A stretch of DNA of 64,000 nucleotides from Bacteroidota bacterium (GCA_003045895.1 PZPC01000007.1:62001-126000), one strand, 5' to 3'; shown: positions 44,265 to 53,761, numbered from the stretch's first letter. The notes: generated from the letters alone by a model not told the origin. Numbers and translations: made by a program.

Positions 44265-47168
44265 CTACATACTGTAAGACAAACCGAAACTCAGTTCGCG
44301 TCCGCGGCGGTAGTTAGAAAAGACATATTCTTCCCCGTTGAAGTCTGAGAAGCGCCGATAGTTGGGGTCCAACAGGTTGCGGGCTCGCAGGCTTATTTTG
44401 AGGTTATTGATTTCCTTGCTGAGTGAAAAGTCCAATTGTCCACGGCCTTTTTCAAAAATATCAGGAGCACCCACGGCGCCTACGGCGGTCAGGCGGTCAC
44501 CAAAATAGTTGTACGCCAGAATCGCATCCCAGCCGTTGTCAGCGTTGGTGTAGCTCAGGTTGAAATTGGCTACGATGGGTGATTGTCCGGCAAATTGGCG
44601 CTCACACTTGAATTCCGGATCAATCTCCCGGCTCAAGGCACACTCCCGCTCATCGATCGTCACCTGGCTGTTGATGTAGGCGAAGTTGGCGCTCACCGAA
44701 AAGTCGTCCAATTTACTGCTCACAAAATCGAGGTTCTTGCGCACTTCCAACTCGACCCCGTACAAATTGCCTTTATCGGTATTGACCCACGTAAACTGGG
44801 GGTTACCGGCAAAACGGTAGGTTTGTACAATGGGATCATTGAACTGCTTGTAAAAAGCGCTGACCGCCAACACTTCACCCGCATTGGGGAAAAGCTCGTA
44901 GCGGATATCAAAGTTGTTGATGCGCGTAAGATTCAGGTTAGGATTACCAAAAACCGTCGGATCACCAATGAAGCCAAACGAGCCAAAAGGTGCGACTTCG
45001 CGCATGTTAGGGCGCGCAATCGTTTGGGTGGCGCTCAGCCGCAAATTAGCTTTGTCGCCGAGCGAATAGATGAGGTTCAGGGCAGGTAAGAAAGAAAAAG
45101 TATCGATCTTGGCCTGGTTGTTGGCAATCCGCAAGCTGTCTACTGGTCGGTTGGCCAGTTCTGCCTGGCGGTATTCGTTGGGCACGATATCACTTTCCAC
45201 GAAAATGCTGGTCTGCTCGCCGCGTACCCCACCTACCACTTTCAAATTACCAAACTGCAGGCTCGTCATCAGGTAGCCCGCCGCAATATCAAACTGTCCA
45301 GTATAACTGTTGGACAGCAGCGAGTTGTCGATCAGATAGAGGCCGATGCGGTTACTACCCGGCTCTCCACCGATAATACCGATATTTTCGGAGCCAAAAT
45401 ACTGGGCTACATCACCATCCAGGTCATTCAGCCGCTGCTCATTGCGTTGTCCGTAGATGTACTGTACCTCGTTGAAGTCCCGCGATTTGGTATTGTAGAA
45501 ACCACCAAACTTAATGCTATTGCCCCGGTCCTTCTTTTGTAGGAAAGGCAAGGTGATATCCAATTTACCCTGGTAGGCGTCATCAGAAAGATCACGCCAA
45601 AAACGAGAAGGCAAATTAAAGAGGGATTCGTTGATGTCGTAGCGATCGTTTTCAAACCCATAGGCTAAAAACCGCAGATTGGGCTCATCCTGACGAGAGT
45701 CTACGTAGTTGGCGGCCCATTCGATACGCATGTTGTTCAAGCCAACCAAGGTATGTTCTCCGCTGACGACGTAGTCAATGAGTTCCCGCTCCATGAAGCT
45801 TTGGGTTTGCGACAGGAAGTAGTTATTCGCTCCGCCAATGCCGTAATCGTCGTAGGTGCCCTGCAGGGTACGACCTTCCAGGAAAGCCTGGTGGCTGTAG
45901 ATGGCGTAAAGGTTGATGCTGTTCGCACTGTTGGGGCGCAAGGAAAGACCCACCATACCGTTTAGGCTAGGCGATTCTTCGCTGCGGTCATCCGTCAGGT
46001 TGAAATTTTGAATCAGTTGCTCTTCGCCCGGAGAAGCCACATAGCTGGCGTTGACTCCTCCCTGGTACTGGGAGTAATCTTTGGCAAAACCTAAAGTAGC
46101 AAAGACGCCTACTTTCATTTCGCCCAGCGTGAACTGGTTACCAATGCTGGCGCTCAGGCCGTAATCCAGGGTATTGCTGGTGGTCGTGGGGGCCATGCTG
46201 CCGTTCAGGGAGCGCACACCTTTGTCCAGGGCAGTAGCCAGGGCATCATCCCGACGAGCTTCCCGCGCAGCAGAGCGGTCGAATGCACCCAACTCAATGG
46301 CCGCCGCATCGGTGATAACGGAAGGTAAATCGAGGGTGCCATCATTGAAACCCAACCGGCTTTGACCAGGGTTGGAGTAAGACTGGAAATCATCGCGCAA
46401 ATTGTTCTGCGCGTTGTAAGCCGTAGAGGCCGACACCGACCAGGTGAAGCGTTCGGGCAGGTTTTTCAACTTGATGTTCACGCTTCCACCGGTGAAATCA
46501 CCGGGCAGATCTGGCGTAAAAGTCTTGGAAGTAACGATGTTGTCCAACAAGCTGGTGGGAATAAGATCCAACTGGGCACTGTTGCGGTAAGGATCAATCG
46601 AAGGCAACCGCAGCCCGTTCAAGGTCGTGGCTGAATAGCGATCGCCTAAGCCCCGTACGTAAACGTATTTGCCGTCCACGATGGTGGTGCCGGTCACTTT
46701 GGTCAGGGCAGCAGCAGCATCACCAGCTCCCAGGCGGGAAATTTCGGCTGACGAGATGATGTCCTGTACTTTGTCCGACTTCTTGCGTAGCAAGAGAACT
46801 GCGTTTTCGCTGCGCTCCAATGCTTTTTCCACGACTACGACCTCCGCCAATTCAATACCGGTGTTTTCTTCCATGACAAAATCGACAACCGTCGTTCCGT
46901 TGGCTTTCACCGTAATGCCGGAAAGCCGCGTATCCGGATAGCCAATGTAGGAAGCGATCAGGTTGTATACACCCGGTTCAATCTGAAAAGTGTACTTGCC
47001 GTCAATGTAATCTGTTTGGGCTCCGGTTCCGGTTCCTTCTACCACTACATTGGCGCCATAAAGGACTTCACCGGTGGCATCATAAATGGTACCGGTAATG
47101 GCACCTTTTTGAGCCTGCAGATTGACCAACAGAAATAATCCGATTAGAAAGAAGAATACTTTCTTCAT
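44265..47168 (-). CDS. TonB-dependent receptor with carboxypeptidase-like regulatory domain (second)
   Basis: This outer-membrane receptor is 967 residues long from the ATG at 47168, which begins MKKVFFFLIGLFLLVNLQAQ, a clear signal peptide. An ATG at 47207 would add 13 residues before the signal and is less likely. A carboxypeptidase-regulatory-like domain (GTIYDATGEVLYGANVVVEG) at about residues 25-105 is followed by a plug with KYVYVRGLGDRYSATTLNGL and by TFTPDLPGDFTGGSVNIKLK. The barrel ends with RRGRELSFGLSYSM. The VRGLGDRYSATTLNG pattern defines a family distinct from SusC. It is transcribed after the beta-helix protein at 47430, and such pairs recur in Bacteroidota, so the helix protein may be its partner. 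The ligand is unknown. Confidence 0.88.
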   Translation of the reverse strand: MKKVFFFLIGLFLLVNLQAQKGAITGTIYDATGEVLYGANVVVEGTGTGAQTDYIDGKYTFQIEPGVYNLIASYIGYPDTRLSGITVKANGTTVVDFVMEENTGIELAEVVVVEKALERSENAVLLLRKKSDKVQDIISSAEISRLGAGDAAAALTKVTGTTIVDGKYVYVRGLGDRYSATTLNGLRLPSIDPYRNSAQLDLIPTSLLDNIVTSKTFTPDLPGDFTGGSVNIKLKNLPERFTWSVSASTAYNAQNNLRDDFQSYSNPGQSRLGFNDGTLDLPSVITDAAAIELGAFDRSAAREARRDDALATALDKGVRSLNGSMAPTTTSNTLDYGLSASIGNQFTLGEMKVGVFATLGFAKDYSQYQGGVNASYVASPGEEQLIQNFNLTDDRSEESPSLNGMVGLSLRPNSANSINLYAIYSHQAFLEGRTLQGTYDDYGIGGANNYFLSQTQSFMERELIDYVVSGEHTLVGLNNMRIEWAANYVDSRQDEPNLRFLAYGFENDRYDINESLFNLPSRFWRDLSDDAYQGKLDITLPFLQKKDRGNSIKFGGFYNTKSRDFNEVQYIYGQRNEQRLNDLDGDVAQYFGSENIGIIGGEPGSNRIGLYLIDNSLLSNSYTGQFDIAAGYLMTSLQFGNLKVVGGVRGEQTSIFVESDIVPNEYRQAELANRPVDSLRIANNQAKIDTFSFLPALNLIYSLGDKANLRLSATQTIARPNMREVAPFGSFGFIGDPTVFGNPNLNLTRINNFDIRYELFPNAGEVLAVSAFYKQFNDPIVQTYRFAGNPQFTWVNTDKGNLYGVELEVRKNLDFVSSKLDDFSVSANFAYINSQVTIDERECALSREIDPEFKCERQFAGQSPIVANFNLSYTNADNGWDAILAYNYFGDRLTAVGAVGAPDIFEKGRGQLDFSLSKEINNLKISLRARNLLDPNYRRFSDFNGEEYVFSNYRRGRELSFGLSYSM

Positions 47169-47190
47169 TGGAATTGTTTTTTTTGCACTA

Positions 47191-47225
47191 GTTACTAAAT
47201 CAAGCATTAAATAATACTTAGTAAC
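47191..47225 (-). promoter_or_regulatory. Inverted repeat in the leader of the second TonB-dependent receptor
   Basis: GTTACTAA at 47191-47198 and TTAGTAAC at 47218-47225 form an 8-base-pair inverted repeat with a 19-base gap, ending 23 bases before the ATG at 47168. It could be a leader hairpin or an operator. A box GACCTTTG on the minus strand (one mismatch to TAnnTTTG) lies further upstream at about 47246-47253. Confidence 0.3.
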
Positions 47226-47340
47226 CTTAAGACACTAAGCATACCACAAAGGTCACTGTTCCTGTTTTAACTAGGTGTTAAGTTTACACCAACCGTGTTA
47301 AGTAGACGTAAAATTTACTGATTTAGCACCAACAACGGTA

Positions 47341-47370
47341 GCCTGCCCCGTCCTTTCGAACGAAGCAGGC
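47341..47370 (-). other. Hairpin after the beta-helix protein gene
   Basis: GCCTGCCCCGT pairs with ACGAAGCAGGC over 11 positions, two of them G-U pairs on the minus strand, around an 8-base loop. It lies 60 bases beyond the stop of the gene at 47430. There is no thymine run after it, so it is not a canonical terminator. Confidence 0.4.
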
Positions 47371-47429
47371 CACCATAACCAGTCATTGTATCTACCTTTC
47401 AGATACCGTACCCATCCAGGCCGGCAAGC

Positions 47430-50400
47430 TTAATGGTTGACGATCAGCTTTTGTAGCAATTGCGTATTCGCTGCCTGTAACACGACCAAATACATGCCGT
47501 TGGGCAGGTTGGCCGTATTGACGGTCGTCGTCTGGAAACCAGCTGACAATCGCTCGTTTTGCTTCAGGGTCATTACGGGACGCCCCGTCACATCCACAAT
47601 GACCAGGGATATCTCCGCCGCAACCGGCAATTCAAAAGTTACTACCGTCAGGGTATTGGCAGGGTTGGGCACCGGTGCATCCAGCAGGAAACCGTTAGCC
47701 GTTTGGCTATTGACACCCGTAAACAAACCGACCTGCATATACGCATCAACAGCCGTCCAACCAGCCAACCAGTAAGGGCTGTTGTTGCCGTTACCCGGCG
47801 CAAAAGCACCGAAGTAAGGTACCGTCTGGAAGAACGCATCAGCAGGAGCCGGCGCACCCACAGCACCCATGCCACCAGGAACCGGGCGGGGGTCAAAGGC
47901 AGCACCACCAGCGCGATCCGTTTGCTGCAGTTGAGGGTCGGTCAAGACATTGTTGTTGGCGATGAAAGCTGCTGCAACTACAGCAGAACTTGCGGGAATG
48001 ACCACTTCATCCGTACCCACGGCCACAAACAAGTTGGCAGGCGTAGTGCCGGCACCGAAGTTGAAGAAGAAGTTGTTGTTGAAAGCCAGATCACCGGCCT
48101 GCAGGCGGTCAAAGGTATCTTCGCCAGTGCGATCTTCGATAGCCACCGCAATGCCAGGGAAATCGGTGAAGATTGAGTTGTTGTAGTAACCACCGGCATC
48201 ATCACGCATGAGGATGGCAAAATCATCCGCATCACCACCCGGCAGGTTGGTTACATTGGCGCCCAAACCAACATAGGTCGCGTTAAAGATCGTGGGTTGG
48301 CTGAAAGGTGGCTGCGTATCAGGGCTGGCACCATCATGCTCACCAGCACGACCCGTATCTTCGTCAGGCCCTTGTAGCGAGAACCAGAATTGGCCACGTC
48401 CACGGTAACCAAAGTCGTAGTCGAATGCATCGTCACCACAGAATGAAACCGCAGCGTGGGTAACATCCACCGTACCACCGAACCACTCGATACCATCATC
48501 CAGGTTGGCGATGATCTCGATGTAATCGATTTCGGTACCCGAGCCTACCCCACCTAAGGTAAGGCCATTGATCTCGTCACCGGGCGCCAATGCGGCACCG
48601 CCATGGCGAATGGACACATACTTCAACCGGCCGCTGTTATCGGCATTATCAGGCGAAGCGCCGCCACCAAATCGGGCACGAACTTCGTCCGCATTAATAC
48701 CTTCGATGTTGTCTTCACCACCCGGACGGGCAATCGTAGCACGCCCCAGGATGATTAAACCACCCCATTCGCCACGGTCGGCGATGGTGAAGTCGGTAGG
48801 ATCGGCCAAATCATCCTCTACGGCCGTGAAGACAATCGGTGCATCAGCCTCACCGTTGGCGAAAATCTGCGCACCACGGGCAATGATCAGCGCCGAAGTG
48901 TTGTCACCAGTGGTAATGTCATTGGTTGCCTGGCCCCGGATAACCGTGCCAGGTTCGATGTTCAGCACGCCACCTGCTTCCAGGAATACCAGGCCGTCCA
49001 GGATGTAACAATTGTTGGCCGTCCAGTTGTAGGTTTGTCCACCCTGCAGGTCAGTATCCGTAACGGTAACACAATCAAAACCAGAAAGCGGCTCCACCAG
49101 GTCACCGAGGTAACCCATATTGTCGAGCGCGGTCCAGCCCCGCAGCCAAAGATCGGAATTGCCAAAAGCACCCTGATAGGTAACCTGCTGGAAGAAGCCA
49201 TCAGCTCCGGGGGTGTAACCGCCCAGCACGGGGCTACTGGCGTTCAGGCGCGGGTCTAAGAGGCCATTAGGTTCGCGGCTAATGCTGGCAATGGCAGGGT
49301 TTGCAAAACCATTGTTGGCAGCAGCCAGGGTAGCCGCTACAGTGGCCGAAGAAGCAGGCAGGACGACTTCGTCGGTACCTACTGCTTTGAATAAAGCAGC
49401 AGCCGTATTACCTAAACCAAAACCAAACCAGGTATTGTCCGTGAAAGCGATATCACCCGCCGCTAAACGATCAAAAGCATCGTCGCCATCCCGGTCTTCA
49501 ATGGCCAGGCCAATGCCTGGGAATTCGGTGAAGATAGAGTTGTTGTAAAAGCCACCCGCGTTGTCCCGCATGAGGATGGTGAAATCATCCGCATCCCCAC
49601 CGGGCGGGTTCGCTACCGTAGCGCCAATGCCAATGTAGGTCGCATTGTAAATGGTCGGCTGGCTGAAGGGGGGCTGGGTGTCGGGGTTCGCACCATCGTG
49701 TTCTCCCGCACGTCCGGTGGAATATTCGGAGCTTTGCAGCGAGAACCAAAACTGGCCTTTACCGCGGTAACCAAAGTCGTAGTCAAAAGCATCATCCCCG
49801 CAGAAAGATACGGCAGCGTGCTTGATGTTAACCGTTCCGCCAAACCATTCGATACCATCGTCGAGGTTGGCGAAAATTTCAATGTAGTCAATGACCGTTC
49901 CAGCACCTACACCGCCAAGGGTGAGTCCGTTGATTTCGTCACCAGGCGCCAGAGCAGCGCCGCCATGGCGGATAGATACGTAGCGCAAAACACCACTGTT
50001 ATCCGCATCATCAGGAGTAGCACCACCACCAAAACGGGCGCGAGTTTCGTCGGCATTAATCCCTTCAATATTGTCTTCACCACCCGGACGGGCGATCGTT
50101 GCATAGCCGAGAATGATAAGTCCGCCCCACTCTCCCCGGTCTTCCGCCAGGAAATCACCAGGATCCGTTACGTCGTCTCCCGACGCCGTAAAAATGATGG
50201 GCGCGGTAGCACTTCCTTCGGCAAAAATTTGAGCGCCGCGCGAGATGATCAACGCCGAAGTGTTGTCACCCGTCGTGACATCACCTTCTGATTTACCTTT
50301 AATAACGGTTCCTGCTTCAATATTTAGTACCCCTCCTTCTTCGAGAAATACCAATCCATCGAGCAGATACACGTTGTCGTTGGTCCAGTTATAGGTCGTA

Positions 50401-50501
50401 TTACCCACCAAATCAGCATCGGTGATGACGATCTGAGCGGTCAGAGAAAAAACTGACGCCAGCGCCAGGATAAGTGATAAGTATAGTTTACTATTCATCA
50501 T
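47430..50501 (-). CDS. Secreted, internally duplicated beta-helix protein with T9SS type A sorting domain
   Basis: This protein is 1023 residues long from the ATG at 50501 (MMNSKLYLSLILALASVFSL, a signal peptide). The ATG at 50534 lies inside the -7 box and is rejected. It contains two near-identical halves of about 450 residues. Each begins with a YNWT motif (TTYNWTNDNVYLLDGLVFLE and QTYNWTANNCYILDGLVFLE), carries GDNTSALIISRGAQIFAEG or GDNTSALIIARGAQIFANG, and continues through a repetitive region of parallel beta-helix type. The C-terminus (TANLPNGMYLVVLQAANTQL) is a T9SS type A domain. It lies upstream of the receptor in the same direction. Function is unknown. Close relatives are sometimes mislabelled as transporters. 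Confidence 0.8.
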   Translation of the reverse strand: MMNSKLYLSLILALASVFSLTAQIVITDADLVGNTTYNWTNDNVYLLDGLVFLEEGGVLNIEAGTVIKGKSEGDVTTGDNTSALIISRGAQIFAEGSATAPIIFTASGDDVTDPGDFLAEDRGEWGGLIILGYATIARPGGEDNIEGINADETRARFGGGATPDDADNSGVLRYVSIRHGGAALAPGDEINGLTLGGVGAGTVIDYIEIFANLDDGIEWFGGTVNIKHAAVSFCGDDAFDYDFGYRGKGQFWFSLQSSEYSTGRAGEHDGANPDTQPPFSQPTIYNATYIGIGATVANPPGGDADDFTILMRDNAGGFYNNSIFTEFPGIGLAIEDRDGDDAFDRLAAGDIAFTDNTWFGFGLGNTAAALFKAVGTDEVVLPASSATVAATLAAANNGFANPAIASISREPNGLLDPRLNASSPVLGGYTPGADGFFQQVTYQGAFGNSDLWLRGWTALDNMGYLGDLVEPLSGFDCVTVTDTDLQGGQTYNWTANNCYILDGLVFLEAGGVLNIEPGTVIRGQATNDITTGDNTSALIIARGAQIFANGEADAPIVFTAVEDDLADPTDFTIADRGEWGGLIILGRATIARPGGEDNIEGINADEVRARFGGGASPDNADNSGRLKYVSIRHGGAALAPGDEINGLTLGGVGSGTEIDYIEIIANLDDGIEWFGGTVDVTHAAVSFCGDDAFDYDFGYRGRGQFWFSLQGPDEDTGRAGEHDGASPDTQPPFSQPTIFNATYVGLGANVTNLPGGDADDFAILMRDDAGGYYNNSIFTDFPGIAVAIEDRTGEDTFDRLQAGDLAFNNNFFFNFGAGTTPANLFVAVGTDEVVIPASSAVVAAAFIANNNVLTDPQLQQTDRAGGAAFDPRPVPGGMGAVGAPAPADAFFQTVPYFGAFAPGNGNNSPYWLAGWTAVDAYMQVGLFTGVNSQTANGFLLDAPVPNPANTLTVVTFELPVAAEISLVIVDVTGRPVMTLKQNERLSAGFQTTTVNTANLPNGMYLVVLQAANTQLLQKLIVNH

Positions 50502-50531
50502 AAGTGCAGCAGTTGATTTAAAAATTCGTTG

Positions 50532-50539
50532 CAAACTTA
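50532..50539 (-). promoter_or_regulatory. -7 box of the beta-helix protein gene
   Basis: On the minus strand TAAGTTTG matches TAnnTTTG. Transcription would start near 50525, so the in-frame ATG at 50534 is excluded and the ATG at 50501 fits. No -33 TTG was found. Confidence 0.45.
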
Positions 50540-50678
50540 CGGCGGCTACCTTAACTGGGTTTTAAACTGACTTTAAGTAATTGTAAAATAGGAGATAAGT
50601 AACTTAACAAACAAAACACTTAAATACTTCAACTATCTACTAATCAGAAATATAGGGCGTAAAATCAATGTTAATGGC

Positions 50679-51278
50679 TTAAACTTTCGCTTCCAGAATA
50701 TTCCAGTAGCCATCGAGAAGAAAAAAGAGGGCTACCAACCCTAACAGACAGGCCGTAATCCCAGCCACCAGGTTGTCTAACCAGAACCAACCCGTGAAAT
50801 GCGTAATAAAAAGTACGACGGTCAGCCCGCCCGACAGCCAGGGAAAGGCGAAACAGGCAATCCGGTGACCCAGCTGAGAAAAATGGCCATCGGACAAATG
50901 GACAAACAAACGGGAAAGCAGCAACAATCCACCAAAACTGAGTAACAGGATCGGCAACGCTTCGTTGGTTAATACGGTAATACCTTCCTGCCAACGTATA
51001 TAGCTTTCGCTGATCAGCAGGCCACAAAGTAAAATAATGAAAAAACTATGGAAGAATTGGGCCAGCAATTGCCATTTGCGGGCGGGCTGCACCCAGCGTA
51101 AAATCAGAATCAGGGTAAGGACCAACTGCAGAATGCCCTGGCCAAAAATAAGTACCGATCCCGTGAGCTGGCTAAATTGCCATTGTACTAAAATCAGTAG
51201 AAAGGAAGCTAAGAAAAACACGGTAACGAGAAAGTAAGAAGACCAGGCTATAGGCTGGGTGGGGAGTATGGGTTGCAC
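50679..51278 (-). CDS. Six-helix membrane protein resembling a CDF transporter without metal ligands
   Basis: This protein of 199 residues has about six hydrophobic segments. The layout recalls the cation diffusion facilitator (CDF) membrane domain. In helix 2, GSVLIFGQGILQLVLTLIL stands where CDF proteins have GS-x-A-x-x-A-D-x-x-H-x-x-x-D. HFTGWFWLDNLVAGITACLL matches the T-G-W-x-x-x-D-P segment before the last helix. The metal-binding aspartate and histidine pairs are not in the expected positions and the cytoplasmic C-terminal domain is absent, so it is unlikely to transport zinc in the usual way. The resemblance is by eye and could be coincidental. It is complete. Confidence 0.4.
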   Translation of the reverse strand: MQPILPTQPIAWSSYFLVTVFFLASFLLILVQWQFSQLTGSVLIFGQGILQLVLTLILILRWVQPARKWQLLAQFFHSFFIILLCGLLISESYIRWQEGITVLTNEALPILLLSFGGLLLLSRLFVHLSDGHFSQLGHRIACFAFPWLSGGLTVVLFITHFTGWFWLDNLVAGITACLLGLVALFFLLDGYWNILEAKV

Positions 51279-51388
51279 AGGCAGGGCATTTTTGCTTTGA
51301 AAAGCTGTTGCTGGTAGTGCTCATCCCGGAGGTGAAACAGTACCAGCAACAAAAATCCCTTTTCTTTATGAATTGCAGGTTAAGAAAT

Positions 51389-52324
51389 TTACTTTTCGTC
51401 TTTTGCCTGCCTAATTTGAGCTATTACTGCCGTGGAAGCAGCCGGCTGATTGCCGTAATAGTACTCTTTGTTCAAGCTCATGTTCGGGCTGCCAAAGAGA
51501 ATCCGCCACCAGGCTCTGGGCGTCCGGTAACGACCTAAGTCCTTGAAAATATCTACCCATTCGTGGAATACCAGCCACACGGGGTTGTAACTGTTCACTG
51601 GCTTCAGGATACCGTAATTGGCTTTTTCTTCTTCCAGCTGAAAAGTGCCGAACATCCGATCCCAGATGATGAACGTTGATCCGTAGTTCTTATCCAGGTA
51701 CTTGTCGTTGGTAGCGTGGTGGACCCGGTGGTGGCTCGGCGTAGTAAAGATATACTCAATGGGGGCCGGCAACTTCTTGATCAACTCGGTGTGTATCCAA
51801 AACTGGTACAGTACTTCAATTTGGTTGGCAATGAAGAAAACCACCGGGTGAAAACCCATGAGGGCTACCGGAATGAAGAAGATGATCTTGATGTGCTGGG
51901 TCCACGAGAGCCGAAAGCTAACGGTGAAGTTGTAATGCTCCGAGTTGTGGTGCGTAATGTGGGTGGCCCAGATTAACCGCAGCTGGTGCGAAAACCGGTG
52001 GGACCAGTACCGACAAAAATCGATGGCCACGATACACAAGAGGTAAGACCACCAGACCGGCGGAATGGACCAGGGAACCATATTGTAAAAAAACAGGATT
52101 ACTGCAAAAAGTAATACCTTGACGAGGGCACTGACCCCAATGTTGCCCAGACCAATAGCAAGTGCGGAAAACCCATCCTTGGTATCATAGTGTTCCTTTA
52201 ATTCCCTGGTGCGAATGTACCACTCTATGAGAACCAAGATAAACATGACCGGAGCGGCATAGATAATTAGGGGAGGCAGGTCCATGTTAAGCGCCTGCTC
52301 AATGGTGAAATACTGTTTTTCCAT
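51389..52324 (-). CDS. Fatty acid hydroxylase / sterol desaturase family protein
   Basis: This membrane protein of 311 residues belongs to the di-iron hydroxylase/desaturase family, which oxidises lipids using iron and oxygen. It has about four hydrophobic helices and the three histidine clusters expected for the iron site: HRFSH at about residue 109, HITHHNSEH at about 120, and TPSHHRVHHATNDKY at about 199. Bacterial relatives hydroxylate fatty acids or carotenoids or act on ornithine lipids, and the substrate here is not clear. The gene is monocistronic between a membrane protein gene and the MITE-bearing gap. Confidence 0.88.
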   Translation of the reverse strand: MEKQYFTIEQALNMDLPPLIIYAAPVMFILVLIEWYIRTRELKEHYDTKDGFSALAIGLGNIGVSALVKVLLFAVILFFYNMVPWSIPPVWWSYLLCIVAIDFCRYWSHRFSHQLRLIWATHITHHNSEHYNFTVSFRLSWTQHIKIIFFIPVALMGFHPVVFFIANQIEVLYQFWIHTELIKKLPAPIEYIFTTPSHHRVHHATNDKYLDKNYGSTFIIWDRMFGTFQLEEEKANYGILKPVNSYNPVWLVFHEWVDIFKDLGRYRTPRAWWRILFGSPNMSLNKEYYYGNQPAASTAVIAQIRQAKDEK

Positions 52325-52859
52325 TTAATTTAAGGTAGTTGCGATATAATTAGATTCAGCCAACCCAAAGGCTCGTTTGCTGGCAAAGAAGCAATGCTTC
52401 CTTTGCTGGTAGAAAGATCTAGTGGTCTGTCAAGGCTAAAACTTCCGGTAGCCTGTGGCGTCTTTTGCGGCTACTCTGCGTTGGAGAACCCCTTACGTAG
52501 CGGTGCTATGCGCGGGAACCCCCGCCTTGATTAGCCCCAAAATTCGCTCACACTCAACCGGAAAATTAACACTTGACAGACCACTAGTCAAAAGACCGTT
52601 TAATAGAATATAAAGAATAGGTGTAGGGAAATAGTCAAACACGACTAACGGGCTGGTTGCTTAAAGGTAACTTGAATTAATGAGATTCTTTAAAATACTG
52701 GTGACTTTAGTCCAATACGCTGCATTTAACCTATCACTTTAAATGTTTTACATTATCTTAATTACCAGTAAAACGCACCAATCGGCAGCCTGGAAATCCA
52801 TCCTTCTTCCACAAATGGGTGGGGCGAGTTGCTTGTTATCCCATCGCCGGGAATCCCCA
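52325..52859. other. Intergenic stretch with a MITE-like element
   Basis: The 535 bases between the hydroxylase and the amidase gene hold the 169-bp inverted-repeat element at 52419-52587. Nothing else was recognised, and no coding frame is convincing. Confidence 0.6.
52419..52587. mobile_element. 169-bp MITE-like element with perfect 16-bp inverted ends
   Basis: The left end CTAGTGGTCTGTCAAG (52419-52434) and the right end CTTGACAGACCACTAG (52572-52587) are perfect inverted repeats. Weaker pairing extends the ends to about 33 bases with mismatches (both sides continue to TTCCGGT). The inner 100 bases code for nothing recognisable. Ends that begin and finish in CTAG could be target-site copies or part of the repeat. 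No transposase gene was seen in the window, so mobilisation would have to be in trans. The 12-base end recurs at 18543-18554. Confidence 0.6.
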
Positions 52860-53744
52860 TTAATCCAGGTAGCGTTTCAGCAATCCGTCATAAGCATCGA
52901 TCCGGCGGTCCCGAAAGAACGGCCAGATCCGGCGCACCGACTCCGTACGCTGGCGGTCAATGTCGACGACGACCGCCATTTCTTCGTTAGCTGCAGCCTG
53001 GTAAATGATTTCGCCCTGGGGGCCAGTGACGAAACTTTGCCCCCAAAACTGGATGCCGCCCGTGACCCCCGAAGGGTCGGGTTCGAAGCCGGTGCGGTTG
53101 ACCGCCACCACGGGCAGGCCATTGGCTACTGCGTGCCCGCGCTGACTGATTTGCCAGGCGCCAAACTGGCGATCCTGCTCGGCGGGCAAATCGGTAAGTT
53201 CGTAACCTATGGCCGTTGGGTAGATGAGCACCTCGGCGCCCGCCAGCGCCATCAGGCGGGCCGCTTCGGGGTACCACTGATCCCAACAGACCAGCACGCC
53301 CAGGCGCCCCACCGACGTGTCAATGGGCGTGAATCCCAGGTCCCCGGGGGTAAAATAAAATTTCTCGTAGTAAGCCGGATCATCCGGGATGTGCATCTTG
53401 CGGTAGGTGCCGGCGATGGTACCGTCTTTTTCCATGACCACCGCCGTATTGTGGTAAAGCCCCGGTGCGCGCTTTTCGAACAAGGACAACACCAGCACCA
53501 CGCCCAGTTCCCGGGCAATGGCGCCGAGGGTATGGGTCGTAGGGCCGGGAATAGTCTCCCCCTGGTCGAATACCTCGGTATCTTCCGTCTGGCAGAAGTA
53601 CAGGCCACCGTGTAATTCCTGCAGCACGATCAACTGGGCACCCTGAGCGGCACACTGGCGAATCCCTGCTATGCTTTTAGCGATGTTGGCCGCACGATCG
53701 CTCGTGTTAGCTTGTTGTACCAAACCTATCTTTAAAATGGACAT
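52860..53744 (-). CDS. aguB: N-carbamoylputrescine amidase / carbon-nitrogen hydrolase
   Basis: This protein of 294 residues is a nitrilase-superfamily hydrolase. The triad is visible: Glu43 in LIVLQELHGGLYF, Lys116 in TYRKMHIPDDPAYY, and Cys153 in GRLGVLVCWDQWYPEAARLM. The tail RIWPFFRDRRIDAYDGLLKR is typical of N-carbamoylputrescine amidase (AguB), which converts N-carbamoylputrescine to putrescine in the agmatine route. The start at 53744 (MSILKIGLV) is preferred to 53762 because the latter overlaps the -7 box TATCTTTG. The usual partner, agmatine deiminase, is not in the window. Beta-ureidopropionase is a less likely alternative. Confidence 0.85.
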   Translation of the reverse strand: MSILKIGLVQQANTSDRAANIAKSIAGIRQCAAQGAQLIVLQELHGGLYFCQTEDTEVFDQGETIPGPTTHTLGAIARELGVVLVLSLFEKRAPGLYHNTAVVMEKDGTIAGTYRKMHIPDDPAYYEKFYFTPGDLGFTPIDTSVGRLGVLVCWDQWYPEAARLMALAGAEVLIYPTAIGYELTDLPAEQDRQFGAWQISQRGHAVANGLPVVAVNRTGFEPDPSGVTGGIQFWGQSFVTGPQGEIIYQAAANEEMAVVVDIDRQRTESVRRIWPFFRDRRIDAYDGLLKRYLD

Positions 53745-53761
53745 ATTTACAGTTGTGGCCA

